This document shows, piece by piece, positions 10,085 to 19,022 of a stretch of 64,000 nucleotides of DNA. This DNA comes from PRO6 sp035565775 (GTDB lineage: Bacteria > Pseudomonadota > Alphaproteobacteria > Rhizobiales > Xanthobacteraceae): NCBI GenBank assembly GCA_035565775.1, contig DATMRW010000023.1, positions 310,001 to 374,000 of the forward strand, read 5' to 3'. Position 1 is the stretch's first letter; each line of letters starts with the position of its first letter. The notes beneath the pieces are model-generated. The model ran no database searches. It saw only the letters and a program-made list of their open reading frames with translations, and was not told the origin of the DNA. A program made the position numbers and the translations under genes.

Positions 10085-10648
10085 TTACGGCAGCTTGTCG
10101 AAGCCGTCGCCGAGGCCGTTCAGGCTCAGCGGGAAGCCGATACCTTCCTCGGGGGTCTCGAAGATGATGAAAGTCGCCGTTTTGGCGCTGCGCAGCTTGC
10201 CCATGAGGTTGTCGTCCAAAACCACCTCGGCGACGCAGCCGTTCGGCAGGCAGCGGACGAAACCGGCGCGGCCGACATCCTGATTGTCGAGCTTGAGGCC
10301 GAGACCGGAGGGCAGGAGCACGCCGAGCGGGGCGACCACCCGCATCAGCTTGCTCTTCTGGTCGGCGGTCTTGAGGACGATGACGGTGAGGCCGGCGTTG
10401 GAGCGATCCTCGGCAACGACGCTCTGGATCAGGGCGCATTGCTCGCTTTTCGCGCCCGGCGGCGTGTCGCAGCGGATCTGCCAGTCGCCGTGAACGGACC
10501 GGACGGCGCCCTGCGCATGGGCCGGCGCGGCCGCCCCCAGCAGCAATGAGGCGCCCAGAAGGCAGCCGGCGAACCAGCCGTGACGCGGCCGGAACGACGG
10601 ACCGCCGGCAGGCGTGCGGTGCGAATGATTGCGGTTCGACAGGCCCAT
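10085..10648 (-). CDS. Invasion-associated locus B (IalB) family exported protein
   Basis: A 187-residue protein with a Sec signal peptide (hydrophobic GCLLGASLLLGAAAPAHAQG, cleavage after AHA likely). It is followed by the IalB domain: GDWQIRCDTPPGAKSEQCALIQS near the start of the mature part, then VRCLPNGCVAEV with paired Cys, and a C-terminal ETPEEGIGFPLSLNG. IalB proteins are widespread periplasmic or surface proteins in alphaproteobacteria; the name comes from Bartonella, and function in free-living relatives is unclear. It lies upstream of tldD on the same strand with 91 bp between them. Confidence 0.9.
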   Translation of the reverse strand: MGLSNRNHSHRTPAGGPSFRPRHGWFAGCLLGASLLLGAAAPAHAQGAVRSVHGDWQIRCDTPPGAKSEQCALIQSVVAEDRSNAGLTVIVLKTADQKSKLMRVVAPLGVLLPSGLGLKLDNQDVGRAGFVRCLPNGCVAEVVLDDNLMGKLRSAKTATFIIFETPEEGIGFPLSLNGLGDGFDKLP

Positions 10649-11134
10649 GCGGGGCGACCCCTTGATCTCTTTGGTCCGCGGCCAGCGCCGCGAGGCAGCT
10701 TCGATGCCGCCGGCTTGGCCGGCAATGACGGCGCCTTGAAGGCGGACAAGCGGCCGAAAAGGTATCCGGTGCGAATCAGCTTGACCGTCCGCGCTCTGTC
10801 CTTGGGTACATCGGACGAATCCGGTGTCAAGCGAAGTTCAGGCTCGCGTCGGGATCGCCCGGATTCCGGCCCCAAAATGCCGAAAGTTTGAGCCCACAAA
10901 CTAGGCTTTCAAGAAGAGTCCTGCATCGTTTGATATCTTGGCCGATTAGTGCATTGCGAGAGTCATGGAATTATGGTTTGAGAGGCTGGATTTCGACGCG
11001 TTCCAAAACGCCAGCCGTCGGCTGGGGATCTGACCGTTGGCGGTGGCTGATGGCCTATGTTGGCGCGGAGTGGGACCGTATGTGCGGCCCGCGGAACAAA
11101 ACCGCAGGGTTTGATGACGAGGAGCGTGAACGGC
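10649..11134. other. Intergenic region between ialB-like gene and the cox operon
   Basis: 486 bp separating divergent units. No convincing protein gene is visible. It holds nested inverted repeats (AGTTTG 10885-10890 with CAAACT 10897-10902, flanked by GAAAG and CTTTC), which could be a regulatory element. The cox promoter should lie between about 10900 and 11100, but no clean consensus could be picked by eye. Confidence 0.5.
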
Positions 11135-11977
11135 ATGAAGATGTCGATGGGTCCGATCGGACAACGTTTGCTGGGCTTGGCGGTGCTGGGAGCCGTTCTG
11201 GTCGGGATGGGGGGCGCAGCTCTGGCCGAGGTCGGGCAGCCGAAACCCTGGGAAATGAACCTTCAGACGGCTGCGTCTCCGATTATGGAGAGCATCCACC
11301 ACTTCCACTCGTTCCTGTTCTGGATCATCGCGGCGATCACCGTCCTGGTGCTGGTCCTGCTGATCGTCGTGGCGGTGAAGTTCAATGCGCGGACCAATCC
11401 GGTTCCGTCGCGCACCACGCACAACACATTCATCGAGATCGTCTGGACGCTCGTCCCGGTGCTGATCCTCATCGGCGTCGCGATCCCGTCCTTCCGCCTT
11501 CTGTTCGACCAGCTCGATATCCCGAAGTCTGATGTCACCATTAAGGCGACGGGCAAGCAGTGGTACTGGAGCTACGCCTACCCGGACAACGGCAACTTCG
11601 AGTTCGACTCGCTGTTGGCTCACGACAAGCAGCCGCGCCTTCTGGCGGTTGACAATGAGATCGTGGTTCCGGTGAACAAGGTGATCCGCGTCCAGGTGAC
11701 CGCCGCCGACGTCATCCACTCCTTCGCGGTGCCTTCGTTCGGCATCAAGATCGACGCCATTCCGGGCCGCCTGAACGAGACCTGGTTCAAGGCGACGAAG
11801 GAGGGCATGTTCTACGGTCAGTGCTCCGAGCTGTGCGGCAAGGACCATGCCTTCATGCCGATCGCCGTGCGCGTCGTGAGCGATGCGGAGTATGCGAAGT
11901 GGATCGAGGAAGCGAAGAAGAAGTTTGCGGCTTTCCCGTCGAATTCATACGCGTCAGCGGAAGCGCTCCAGAAGTAA
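11135..11977 (+). CDS. coxB: Cytochrome c oxidase subunit II
   Basis: Subunit II of the aa3-type terminal oxidase, which receives electrons from cytochrome c at the CuA centre. A signal peptide (ending AALAEVG) is followed by two transmembrane helices and a periplasmic cupredoxin domain. CuA ligands are seen in GQCSELCGKDHAFMP near the C terminus plus the upstream DVIHSF histidine, and the cytochrome c docking segment GKQWYWSYAY is intact. The start at 11135 has GAGGAG ten bases upstream; longer in-frame starts (11057, 11114) are less likely. It is the first gene of the cox operon, 75 bp before coxA. Confidence 0.96.
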   Translation: MKMSMGPIGQRLLGLAVLGAVLVGMGGAALAEVGQPKPWEMNLQTAASPIMESIHHFHSFLFWIIAAITVLVLVLLIVVAVKFNARTNPVPSRTTHNTFIEIVWTLVPVLILIGVAIPSFRLLFDQLDIPKSDVTIKATGKQWYWSYAYPDNGNFEFDSLLAHDKQPRLLAVDNEIVVPVNKVIRVQVTAADVIHSFAVPSFGIKIDAIPGRLNETWFKATKEGMFYGQCSELCGKDHAFMPIAVRVVSDAEYAKWIEEAKKKFAAFPSNSYASAEALQK

Positions 11978-12052
11978 TGCGTCCCGGCCGGTGCCGGAGC
12001 GAGTGCGAGCTTAGGCGAGTTTAGGGACTGCAAGGTTCAAAGGACTAGGATA

Positions 12053-13654
12053 ATGGCAACGAATACCGCAACACTGGATTCCCACGGCCATGGCACGCCC
12101 ACTGGTTGGCGGCGCTGGATCTATTCGACGAACCACAAGGACATCGGCACGATGTATCTTGTGTTCGCCATTCTTGCGGGATTGATCGGTGGTGCGATGT
12201 CCGTGGCGATCCGCTACGAACTGATGCATCCCGGCGTTCAGCTCTTCGCGAACGCGACCTACAACGTGTTTGTCACCAACCATGGCCTGATCATGATCTT
12301 CTTCATGGTCATGCCGGCGATGATCGGCGGCTTCGGCAACTGGATGGTACCGCTTATGATCGGTGCGCCAGACATGGCGTTCCCGCGCATGAACAACATC
12401 TCGTTCTGGCTGCTCGTGGTTGCTTTCATGCTCCTGATCATCTCCAGCTTCGTGGAGGGTGAGCCGGGCAGCTTGGGAGCGGGTCCAGGCTGGACGATGT
12501 ACGCGCCACTATCCACGTCCGGCCATCCTGGCCCGGCGGTGGACTTCGGCATTCTGGCGCTTCACCTCGCCGGTGCGTCGTCGATCCTTGGCGCGATCAA
12601 TTTCATCACCACGATCTTCAACATGCGCGCGCCGGGCATGACCCTGCACAAGATGCCGCTGTTTGCGTGGTCGATCCTCGTGACCGTCTTCCTGCTCCTG
12701 ATCGCGCTTCCTGTTCTGGCGGGCGCCATCACGATGCTGCTGACCGATCGTAACTTCGGCACCACCTTCTTCACGGCGTCGGGCGGCGGCGATCCGGTTC
12801 TGTACCAGCACCTGTTCTGGTTCTTCGGTCACCCGGAAGTGTACATCGTCATCCTGCCGGGCTTCGGCATCATCAGCCACGTCATCTCGACCTTTTCGCG
12901 CAAGCCGATCTTCGGCTACCTCGGCATGGCCTACGCCATGGTCGCGATCGGCGGCATCGGCTTCGTCGTGTGGGCCCACCACATGTATACCGTCGGCATG
13001 TCGAGCACGGCGCAGGCCTACTTCGTCGCGGCGACCATGGTCATCGCGGTGCCAACCGGCGTGAAGATCTTCTCGTGGATCGCCACGATGTGGGGCGGCT
13101 CGATCCAGTTCCGCGCCCCGATGATGTGGGCCGTCGGCTTCGTGTTCGTGTTCACCCTCGGTGGCGTCACCGGCGTGGTGCTGGCGAACGCCGGTATCGA
13201 CCGCGTCGTGCAGGACACCTACTACGTCATCGCCCACTTCCATTACGTGATGGGCGTGGCCGCGGTGTTCGCGATCTTCGCCGGCTGGTACTACTGGTTC
13301 CCGAAGATCACGGGCTACATGTACTCGGACGGCATTGCGAAACTGCACTTCTGGGTGATGTTCATCGGCGTCAACATTCTGTTCTTCCCGCAGCACTTCC
13401 TCGGTCTGTCGGGCATGCCGCGCCGTTACATCGACTATCCGGATGCGTTCGCCGGCTGGAACTACGTCTCGTCGATCGGCTCCTACATCTCGGCCTTCAG
13501 CGTTCTGATCTTCCTGTGGGGCGTGGTGCTGGCGTTCATGCGCAAGGAGCGCGCCGCGGACAATCCGTGGGGCGAGGGTGCGACGACCCTGGAATGGACG
13601 CTGCCGTCGCCGCCGCCGTTCCACCAGTTCGAAGTGCTGCCGCGCGTCAAGTAA
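12053..13654 (+). CDS. coxA: Cytochrome c oxidase subunit I
   Basis: The 533-residue catalytic subunit, with twelve transmembrane helices holding low-spin haem a and the haem a3-CuB site where O2 is reduced. Diagnostic segments are WIYSTNHKDIGTMY at the N terminus, WFFGHPEVYIVILPGFG with the CuB His and cross-linked Tyr, WAHHMYTVGM with the His pair, and the haem-ligand segment AHFHYVMGVAAVF. These indicate a genuine A-type haem-copper oxidase rather than cbb3. It begins at ATG downstream of AAGGACTAGGATA. Confidence 0.98.
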   Translation: MATNTATLDSHGHGTPTGWRRWIYSTNHKDIGTMYLVFAILAGLIGGAMSVAIRYELMHPGVQLFANATYNVFVTNHGLIMIFFMVMPAMIGGFGNWMVPLMIGAPDMAFPRMNNISFWLLVVAFMLLIISSFVEGEPGSLGAGPGWTMYAPLSTSGHPGPAVDFGILALHLAGASSILGAINFITTIFNMRAPGMTLHKMPLFAWSILVTVFLLLIALPVLAGAITMLLTDRNFGTTFFTASGGGDPVLYQHLFWFFGHPEVYIVILPGFGIISHVISTFSRKPIFGYLGMAYAMVAIGGIGFVVWAHHMYTVGMSSTAQAYFVAATMVIAVPTGVKIFSWIATMWGGSIQFRAPMMWAVGFVFVFTLGGVTGVVLANAGIDRVVQDTYYVIAHFHYVMGVAAVFAIFAGWYYWFPKITGYMYSDGIAKLHFWVMFIGVNILFFPQHFLGLSGMPRRYIDYPDAFAGWNYVSSIGSYISAFSVLIFLWGVVLAFMRKERAADNPWGEGATTLEWTLPSPPPFHQFEVLPRVK

Positions 13655-13806
13655 GCGCACATGGCGCGGGCGGGAAATCCGCCCGCGTCAATTTCGGGGG
13701 ATCCGTCCGGGTGACCGCCGCCTGCGGATGTCCCGTCTAGTCGTTTCAGGCGGAGCGATCTTGCCGGCCGATCTGGTCGGATTGCGGCAGGCTCGCGCGA
13801 AGGGAA

Positions 13807-14757
13807 GTGAGCGTAAAGTTGTCCATCGTCCAAGACCGCTCTGTCGATCTCGATCCTCCGGTGTCGGAAGCGGAGGTTGCCGACTTCATCGCGCTGCTGA
13901 AGCCGCGCGTAATGTCGCTGGTGATCTTTACGGCTCTGGTCGGCTTGGTGATGGCGCCCGGCCATATGCATCCGGTGCTGGCCGTGACGGCCCTTCTCTG
14001 CATCTCGGTCGGCGCGGGCGCCGCCGGCGCGCTGAACATGTGGTACGAGAGCGACATCGACGCCTTGATGTCCCGTACCAAGAACCGGCCGATCCCGGCC
14101 GGCCACGTCACCCGGCCCGAGGCGCTCGCCTTCGGCGTCATTCTTTCGTTCTTCTCGGTGATGATCCTCGGCGCCCTGGTGAACTGGGTGGCCGGCGGGC
14201 TTCTCGCCTTCACGATCTTCTTCTATGTCGTGATCTACACGATGGGCCTCAAGCGCCGCACGGCGCAGAACATCGTCATCGGCGGCGCCGCGGGCGCGCT
14301 GCCGCCGGTCGTGGCCTGGGCCGCGGCAACCGGCACCGTGACGATGGAGCCGATCCTTCTCTTCCTGATCATCTTCTTCTGGACGCCGCCGCACTTCTGG
14401 GCGCTCGCGTTGTTCCGCACCGATGACTATCAGCGCGCGGGCATCCCGATGCTGCCGAACGTCGCCGGTCCGGATGCTACGCGCCTGCAGATCCTGCTCT
14501 ACACCCTCGTGCTGGTGGCGATTGCCGTCAGCCCGTGGGCGCTGGGCTATTTCGATGCAGTCTACGGCGTCGCCTCGCTGATCCTCGGCGCCGGGATGCT
14601 GTACTTCGCGGTTCAGGTCTATCGCCAGCGGGAAGGGGAGCCTGCGCTCCGCGCTGCGCGCAAGCTGTTCGCATTCTCGATCCTTTATCTCTTTGCTTTG
14701 TTCGCCACCTTGCTCGTCGAAGTCCTGGTGTCGGCAATCGCACGACTGGTCTGGTAA
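13807..14757 (+). CDS. ctaB: Protohaem IX farnesyltransferase
   Basis: A polytopic UbiA-type prenyltransferase (316 residues) converting haem b to haem o, the precursor of the haem a needed by CoxA. The prenyl-diphosphate/Mg site NMWYESDIDALMSRTKNRP is intact (about residues 79-97), as is the second Asp-rich loop near FRTDDYQRAGIPMLPN. The annotated GTG start lies almost on top of AAGGGAA, so initiation may instead occur at the TTG at 13819, five codons into this frame, where the spacing is longer. It sits between coxA and the small ctaF gene. Confidence 0.95.
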   Translation: MSVKLSIVQDRSVDLDPPVSEAEVADFIALLKPRVMSLVIFTALVGLVMAPGHMHPVLAVTALLCISVGAGAAGALNMWYESDIDALMSRTKNRPIPAGHVTRPEALAFGVILSFFSVMILGALVNWVAGGLLAFTIFFYVVIYTMGLKRRTAQNIVIGGAAGALPPVVAWAAATGTVTMEPILLFLIIFFWTPPHFWALALFRTDDYQRAGIPMLPNVAGPDATRLQILLYTLVLVAIAVSPWALGYFDAVYGVASLILGAGMLYFAVQVYRQREGEPALRAARKLFAFSILYLFALFATLLVEVLVSAIARLVW

Positions 14758-14760
14758 ATC

Positions 14761-14937
14761 ATGGCTGCCCCGACGAACGACAAACAGCCAGAAACCGGAA
14801 TCGTCCTCACCGAGGAGCAGAAGCGACGCCGTCGCCAGCGCTCGGTTGCGATTGCATGGGCGCTTGGAGTGCTGGTGATCCTGTTTTTTGCGGTCACCAT
14901 CGTCAAAGGACCGGCCATCCTGGTCCGCCCGATGTGA
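14761..14937 (+). CDS. Small CtaF-like oxidase assembly/accessory membrane protein
   Basis: A 58-residue ORF starting at ATG three bases after the ctaB stop and ending ten bases before ctaG. Its N-terminal half is polar and very basic (TEEQKRRRRQRS); a single transmembrane helix follows (VAIAWALGVLVILFFAVTIVKG). A small single-span protein in this position is known in alphaproteobacterial cox operons as CtaF/CoxF; it is easily missed because of size. Tight packing between ctaB and ctaG supports translation. Function is not established; a role in CuB-site or subunit assembly is inferred from position. Confidence 0.85.
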   Translation: MAAPTNDKQPETGIVLTEEQKRRRRQRSVAIAWALGVLVILFFAVTIVKGPAILVRPM

Positions 14938-14947
14938 GGATTGAGCA

Positions 14948-15592
14948 ATGACTGATCGTGACATTCCGGCCGCAACGCCCCCAGCTCCGCAGCGTGTCGA
15001 GCGCTCGCGCGCGGCGGTGCGCCGGGATGCCGCCATCGGCGCCATTTGCGGCGTTGTCGTCGCGTTGATGGTGGGCGCCGCCTATGCGGCGGTGCCGCTC
15101 TATGACTGGTTCTGCCGCGTCACCGGCTTCAACGGTACGACGCAGCGTGCAACTGCGGCCCCGGCGAATCAGCACGCGCGCAAGATCGCGGTGCGGTTCG
15201 ATTCGAATATTTCCGGCGGGCTGCCCTGGCGCTTCCAGCCGGAAAAGACCGAGATCGAAGTCCATATCGGCGAAGTCGTGACGGCCTACTACACCGTGAC
15301 GAATCAATCGGCGCGACAGACGACCGGCGTGGCTTCCTACAACGTGGCGCCGCTGACCGCCGGCGCGTATTTTCAGAAAATCAACTGCTTCTGCTTCACC
15401 GAGCAGACAATGGCACCCGGTGAAAAGCGGGAAATGGCCGTGGTCTTCTACGTCGATGAAAAGATGCTGGAGGACAGCGAGCAGGACAATCTCAACACCA
15501 TGACCTTGTCCTACACATTTTATCCGGTAAAGGATCCATCGCCGAAGCCGCTTGCGGAGGTCAAATCCGACAAGCGCGAGGGAAACCTTTGA
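14948..15592 (+). CDS. ctaG: Cytochrome c oxidase assembly protein CtaG (Cox11)
   Basis: A 214-residue copper chaperone that delivers Cu to the CuB site of subunit I. One N-terminal transmembrane helix (about residues 31-55) anchors a periplasmic immunoglobulin-like domain. The copper-binding C-F-C motif is present in FQKINCFCFTEQ, and the family's YNVAP..AG.YF and PGEK..M.V.F.VD segments are conserved. It begins ten bases after ctaF with ATTGAGCA upstream. Position in the cox operon supports the call. Confidence 0.96.
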   Translation: MTDRDIPAATPPAPQRVERSRAAVRRDAAIGAICGVVVALMVGAAYAAVPLYDWFCRVTGFNGTTQRATAAPANQHARKIAVRFDSNISGGLPWRFQPEKTEIEVHIGEVVTAYYTVTNQSARQTTGVASYNVAPLTAGAYFQKINCFCFTEQTMAPGEKREMAVVFYVDEKMLEDSEQDNLNTMTLSYTFYPVKDPSPKPLAEVKSDKREGNL

Positions 15593-15663
15593 CCATCACT
15601 ACTTGATGATTGAGAGACGGCAAGGCGCCGACTATGATCGGCGCCGTTAACGGAGAGACTGCA

Positions 15664-16524
15664 ATGGCTACGGCCCACGTCAAGCAACACGATTTTCACC
15701 TTGTCGATCCGAGCCCCTGGCCGTTCGTGGGATCGTTTGCCGCATTCACGATGGCGATCGGCGCCGTTAGCTGGATGCATCACCTCTATGCCGCCGCGCC
15801 GATCGTGTTCGGCGTCGGTCTCATCGGCGTGCTCTACACCATGGCCGGCTGGTGGAGCGATGTCATTCGCGAGGCCCAGCACAAGGGTGACCACACCCGC
15901 GTGGTCCAGATCAGCCATCGCTATGGCATGATCCTGTTCATCGCCTCGGAAGTGATGTTCTTCGTTGCCTGGTTCTGGGCCTATTTCAACTCGGCGCTGT
16001 TCCCGGCGGACCCGGTGCACTTCACCCGCGACGCGCTGTTCGGCGGCGTCTGGCCGCCCAAGGACATTCAGACCTTTGATCCGTGGCACCTGCCGCTGCT
16101 CAACACGCTGATCCTGCTGACCTCGGGCACCACGCTGACCTGGGCGCACCACGCGCTGCTGCACAACGATCGCAAAGGCCTCAAGTACGGCCTGATCCTC
16201 ACCATCGCGCTCGGCCTGATCTTCACCTGCGTGCAGGCCTACGAATACAGCCACGCGGCGTTTGCCTTCACCGGCAATATCTACGGCGCGACCTTCGTGA
16301 TGGCGACCGGCTTCCACGGCTTCCACGTCATCGTCGGCACGATCTTCCTGATCGTCTGCCTGATCCGTGCCTATGCCGGCCACTTCACGCCGAAGCAGCA
16401 CCTCGGCTTCGAATTCGCGGCCTGGTACTGGCACTTCGTCGACGTGGTCTGGCTGTTCCTGTTCATCGCCATTTACGTCTGGGGCTATGGCGGCCCGGTC
16501 GCCGGCGCGGCTGCCGGCCACTAA
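15664..16524 (+). CDS. coxC: Cytochrome c oxidase subunit III
   Basis: A 286-residue, seven-helix subunit III that stabilises the catalytic core and proton uptake. Recognisable elements are HDFHLVDPSPWPFVG at the N terminus, RYGMILFIASEVMFFVAWFWAYF in the third helix, the TWAHHALLHNDRK loop and C-terminal FEFAAWYWHFVDVVWLFLF. The start at 15664 (MATAHVKQHDF) is preferred because a GGAGA site lies upstream and it matches the typical N terminus; an earlier in-frame start at 15610 is unsupported. A strong terminator follows. Confidence 0.97.
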   Translation: MATAHVKQHDFHLVDPSPWPFVGSFAAFTMAIGAVSWMHHLYAAAPIVFGVGLIGVLYTMAGWWSDVIREAQHKGDHTRVVQISHRYGMILFIASEVMFFVAWFWAYFNSALFPADPVHFTRDALFGGVWPPKDIQTFDPWHLPLLNTLILLTSGTTLTWAHHALLHNDRKGLKYGLILTIALGLIFTCVQAYEYSHAAFAFTGNIYGATFVMATGFHGFHVIVGTIFLIVCLIRAYAGHFTPKQHLGFEFAAWYWHFVDVVWLFLFIAIYVWGYGGPVAGAAAGH

Positions 16525-16542
16525 GCAACCCGATTGCATCAG

Positions 16543-16575
16543 AAGGGCGGCCGTGCGGCCGCCCTTTTGTTTTTG
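16543..16575 (+). terminator. Rho-independent terminator after coxC
   Basis: A perfect 10-bp stem AAGGGCGGCC / GGCCGCCCTT with a 4-nt loop followed by TTTGTTTTTG. It divides coxC from the surf1 gene, so surf1 is either read through or separately promoted. Confidence 0.92.
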
Positions 16576-16587
16576 TAGAGTGAGATC

Positions 16588-16683
16588 ATGTCCGGCTTTG
16601 CCTCTGCCCCCCATCCCGTTCTGCGGTCTGCTCCCATCCGGGGCGAGGCCAAGCGCCAGCTGATCCGCGGAGCGGCAGCATGA
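16588..16683 (+). CDS. Possible 31-residue short ORF coupled to surf1
   Basis: An ATG-started open frame whose TGA overlaps the surf1 ATG (ATGA). The ribosome-binding site is poor (GAGTGAG) and the composition is not distinctive. It could be a leader ORF or chance. It sits where related genomes often carry a DUF983 gene, which is absent here. Confidence 0.25.
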   Translation: MSGFASAPHPVLRSAPIRGEAKRQLIRGAAA

Positions 16684-17468
16684 GCGCGGGCCTTCGCCGC
16701 AGCGGCGGCATGTTCGGCATGGCCGTCATCACCCTCGCGATGCTCGGTACCCTGATCAGCCTCGGCGTCTGGCAGCTCCAGCGGCGCGCCGAGAAGCACG
16801 AACTGATTGCCGCGCTTGATGCGCGGCTCGGCGCGGCGCCTGTAGCCGTGCCTGCACCGGGTGATTGGCCGGCGTTGACCCAGCAGAAGGATGAATTCCG
16901 GCGGGTCCGGCTGATGGGAACCTTCGAGGCGCGGCCGGACGCGCGGGTCTTTACCTCGGGCTCGGGGCTGCGGCCGGATGCGGTCGGTACCGGCGTCTGG
17001 GTCTTTGCGCCGCTTGATCTGAATGCCGGGGGCACCGTCGTGATCAATCGGGGATTCATGCCCGAGCCGGTTCCGGCGGCAATTCCAGTGCCTGCTGGCG
17101 CGGTCGAGCTCGTCGGCTATCTGCGCTTTGCGGAAAAGCCCGGTTCCCTGACCCCGGATGCCGAGGTGGGCAAGCGCTTGTGGTTCGCACGCGATCACCA
17201 GGCCATGGCGAGCGCGCTGGGATGGGGCAAAATGCCGGGCGAAGTCGCGCCGTTCTATATCGATCTGGAGGCCCCGATTCCCGAAGGCGGCCTGCCGAAA
17301 CCCGGAGCGCTGAGCGTCAAGCTCAAGGACGACCATCTACAATACGCGATGACATGGTTTGGCCTCGCCGCGGTCGTATCCATTGCCTCGGCGTTCTGGT
17401 TTGCCGGCGCGATTTCCTCCCGCGGACGCTCGAAACTTGCGGGAAAAGACGATATTGAGCGCGGATGA
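16680..17468 (+). CDS. SURF1-family cytochrome oxidase biogenesis protein
   Basis: A 262-residue inner-membrane protein with one transmembrane helix near each end (about residues 13-33 and 222-244) and a large periplasmic domain between, the Surf1/Shy1 architecture. Conserved features are LGVWQLQRRAEKHELI after the first helix, the GTVVINRGFMP segment and C-terminal HLQYAMTWFGLAAV. Surf1 proteins help insert or hold haem a during CoxA assembly. It starts 7 nt after GGAG and lies downstream of the coxC terminator. Confidence 0.93.
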   Translation: MSAGLRRSGGMFGMAVITLAMLGTLISLGVWQLQRRAEKHELIAALDARLGAAPVAVPAPGDWPALTQQKDEFRRVRLMGTFEARPDARVFTSGSGLRPDAVGTGVWVFAPLDLNAGGTVVINRGFMPEPVPAAIPVPAGAVELVGYLRFAEKPGSLTPDAEVGKRLWFARDHQAMASALGWGKMPGEVAPFYIDLEAPIPEGGLPKPGALSVKLKDDHLQYAMTWFGLAAVVSIASAFWFAGAISSRGRSKLAGKDDIERG

Positions 17469-17606
17469 TTTGCCTTCCGCCGCTCCAAGCATGCCTTCTT
17501 GTGGACGGCACCGGCAGCCGATAAGGTGTTCCGCAGTTTCCGCAGATACGGAAAAATGTCATTTATATCAAATGCTTGATGTTCGGTCGAGCGTTTGGAG
17601 GATTGC

Positions 17607-19022
17607 TTGACGCACTATATCTCGACGCGGGGCGAGGCGCCCCGGCTTGGCTTTTCCGACACGATGCTCACGGGTCTCGCGCGCGATGGCGGCCTCTATG
17701 TGCCTGAAGTCTGGCCGCGCCTGACGCCTGCGACGATTGCCGGCTTTGCCGGCAAGCCGTATTGGCAGGTTGCCGTCGAGGTGATGACGCCGTTCATCGG
17801 CGATGACATCCCGCAGGCCGATCTCGTCCGCATGGCGCAGCAAGCCTATGCCGGCTTCCGCCATCCGGCGGTCGTGCCGCTCGATCAGAGCGGCGCCAAC
17901 CAGTTCGTCCTCGAGCTTTTCCACGGCCCGACGCTCGCGTTCAAGGACGTGGCGATGCAGCTCTTGTCGCGGCTGATGAACCACGTTCTGGCCGAACGCG
18001 GCCAGCGCACCACCATCGTCGTCGCCACCTCCGGCGACACCGGCGGCGCCGCGGTCGAAGCCTTCGCCGGTCTCGGTCAGGTCGATCTGGTCGTGCTCTT
18101 CCCCAACGGGCGCATTTCCGACGTGCAGCGGCGGATGATGACCACGGCCGGCGCGGCCAACGTCCATGCGCTCGCCGTCGAGGGCACCTTCGACGATTGC
18201 CAGGCGCTGGTGAAGGCGATGTTCAACCACCACGCCTTCCGCGATCAGGTGGCGCTGTCAGGCGTCAACTCGATCAACTGGGCGCGCATTGTCGCGCAGG
18301 TCGTTTATTACTTCACCTCGGCAGTTGCCCTCGGCGCGCCGGCGCGCGAGGTCGAATTCACCGTGCCGACCGGAAATTTCGGCGACATCTTCGCCGGCTA
18401 CGTCGCCAAGAAGATGGGCCTGCCGATCCGCCGCCTGCGGATCGCCGCCAACATCAACGACATTCTGGCCCGCACGCTCGCCACCGGCAGCTACGAGGTC
18501 CGCGAGGTCCACGCGACGGTTTCGCCGTCGATGGACATTCAGGTCTCGTCGAATTTCGAGCGTCTCCTGTTTGAGGCCGCCGGTCGCGATACGAGCCGCA
18601 TCCGCTCGCTGATGGCGTCGCTGACGCAATCGGGACGGTTCGATCTGCCGCCGGAAATGCTGGCCGAGATCGAGCGCGATTTCGACGCCGGCCGCGCCGA
18701 CGAGGACGAGACCAACGCGACCATCCACGCGGTCTGGAACGAGACAGGCGACCTGATCGACCCGCACACCGCCGTTGCGCTGGCGGTTGCCAATCGTGAC
18801 GCGCCGGCCGACGCCGTGCCGAACATCGTGCTGTCGACCGCGCATCCGGCGAAATTCCCCGATGCGGTCGAGGCCGCCTGCGGCAAGCGGCCGGATCTGC
18901 CGCCGTGGCTGGACGGGCTGATGACCCGCCCGGAGGCGATCACCGTGATGAAGAACGACCAGAGGGAAGTCGAGCGGTTCGTGCTGTCGGTCAGCCGAAC
19001 GGCGAAGCAGGGAGCCGCCTGA
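17607..19022 (+). CDS. thrC: Threonine synthase
   Basis: A 471-residue PLP enzyme converting O-phosphohomoserine to threonine. The N terminus THYISTRGEAPRLGFSD is typical; the PLP lysine lies in HGPTLAFKDVAMQLL (about residue 113), and the phosphate-binding SGDTGGAAVEAFAG loop follows. It starts at TTG 17607 because GGAGGA lies 5-6 nt upstream and homologous N termini begin there; a TTG four codons earlier is also in frame. The stop overlaps the next gene's ATG by one base (TGATG), so it is translationally coupled to the peptidase gene. Confidence 0.96.
   Translation: MTHYISTRGEAPRLGFSDTMLTGLARDGGLYVPEVWPRLTPATIAGFAGKPYWQVAVEVMTPFIGDDIPQADLVRMAQQAYAGFRHPAVVPLDQSGANQFVLELFHGPTLAFKDVAMQLLSRLMNHVLAERGQRTTIVVATSGDTGGAAVEAFAGLGQVDLVVLFPNGRISDVQRRMMTTAGAANVHALAVEGTFDDCQALVKAMFNHHAFRDQVALSGVNSINWARIVAQVVYYFTSAVALGAPAREVEFTVPTGNFGDIFAGYVAKKMGLPIRRLRIAANINDILARTLATGSYEVREVHATVSPSMDIQVSSNFERLLFEAAGRDTSRIRSLMASLTQSGRFDLPPEMLAEIERDFDAGRADEDETNATIHAVWNETGDLIDPHTAVALAVANRDAPADAVPNIVLSTAHPAKFPDAVEAACGKRPDLPPWLDGLMTRPEAITVMKNDQREVERFVLSVSRTAKQGAA

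Noticed and set aside
10580..10891. Open frame of 103 codons between the IalB-like gene and coxB
   Set aside because: Overlaps the signal-peptide end of the IalB-like gene in antisense, has no ribosome-binding site, and its composition is Arg/Pro-rich noise.
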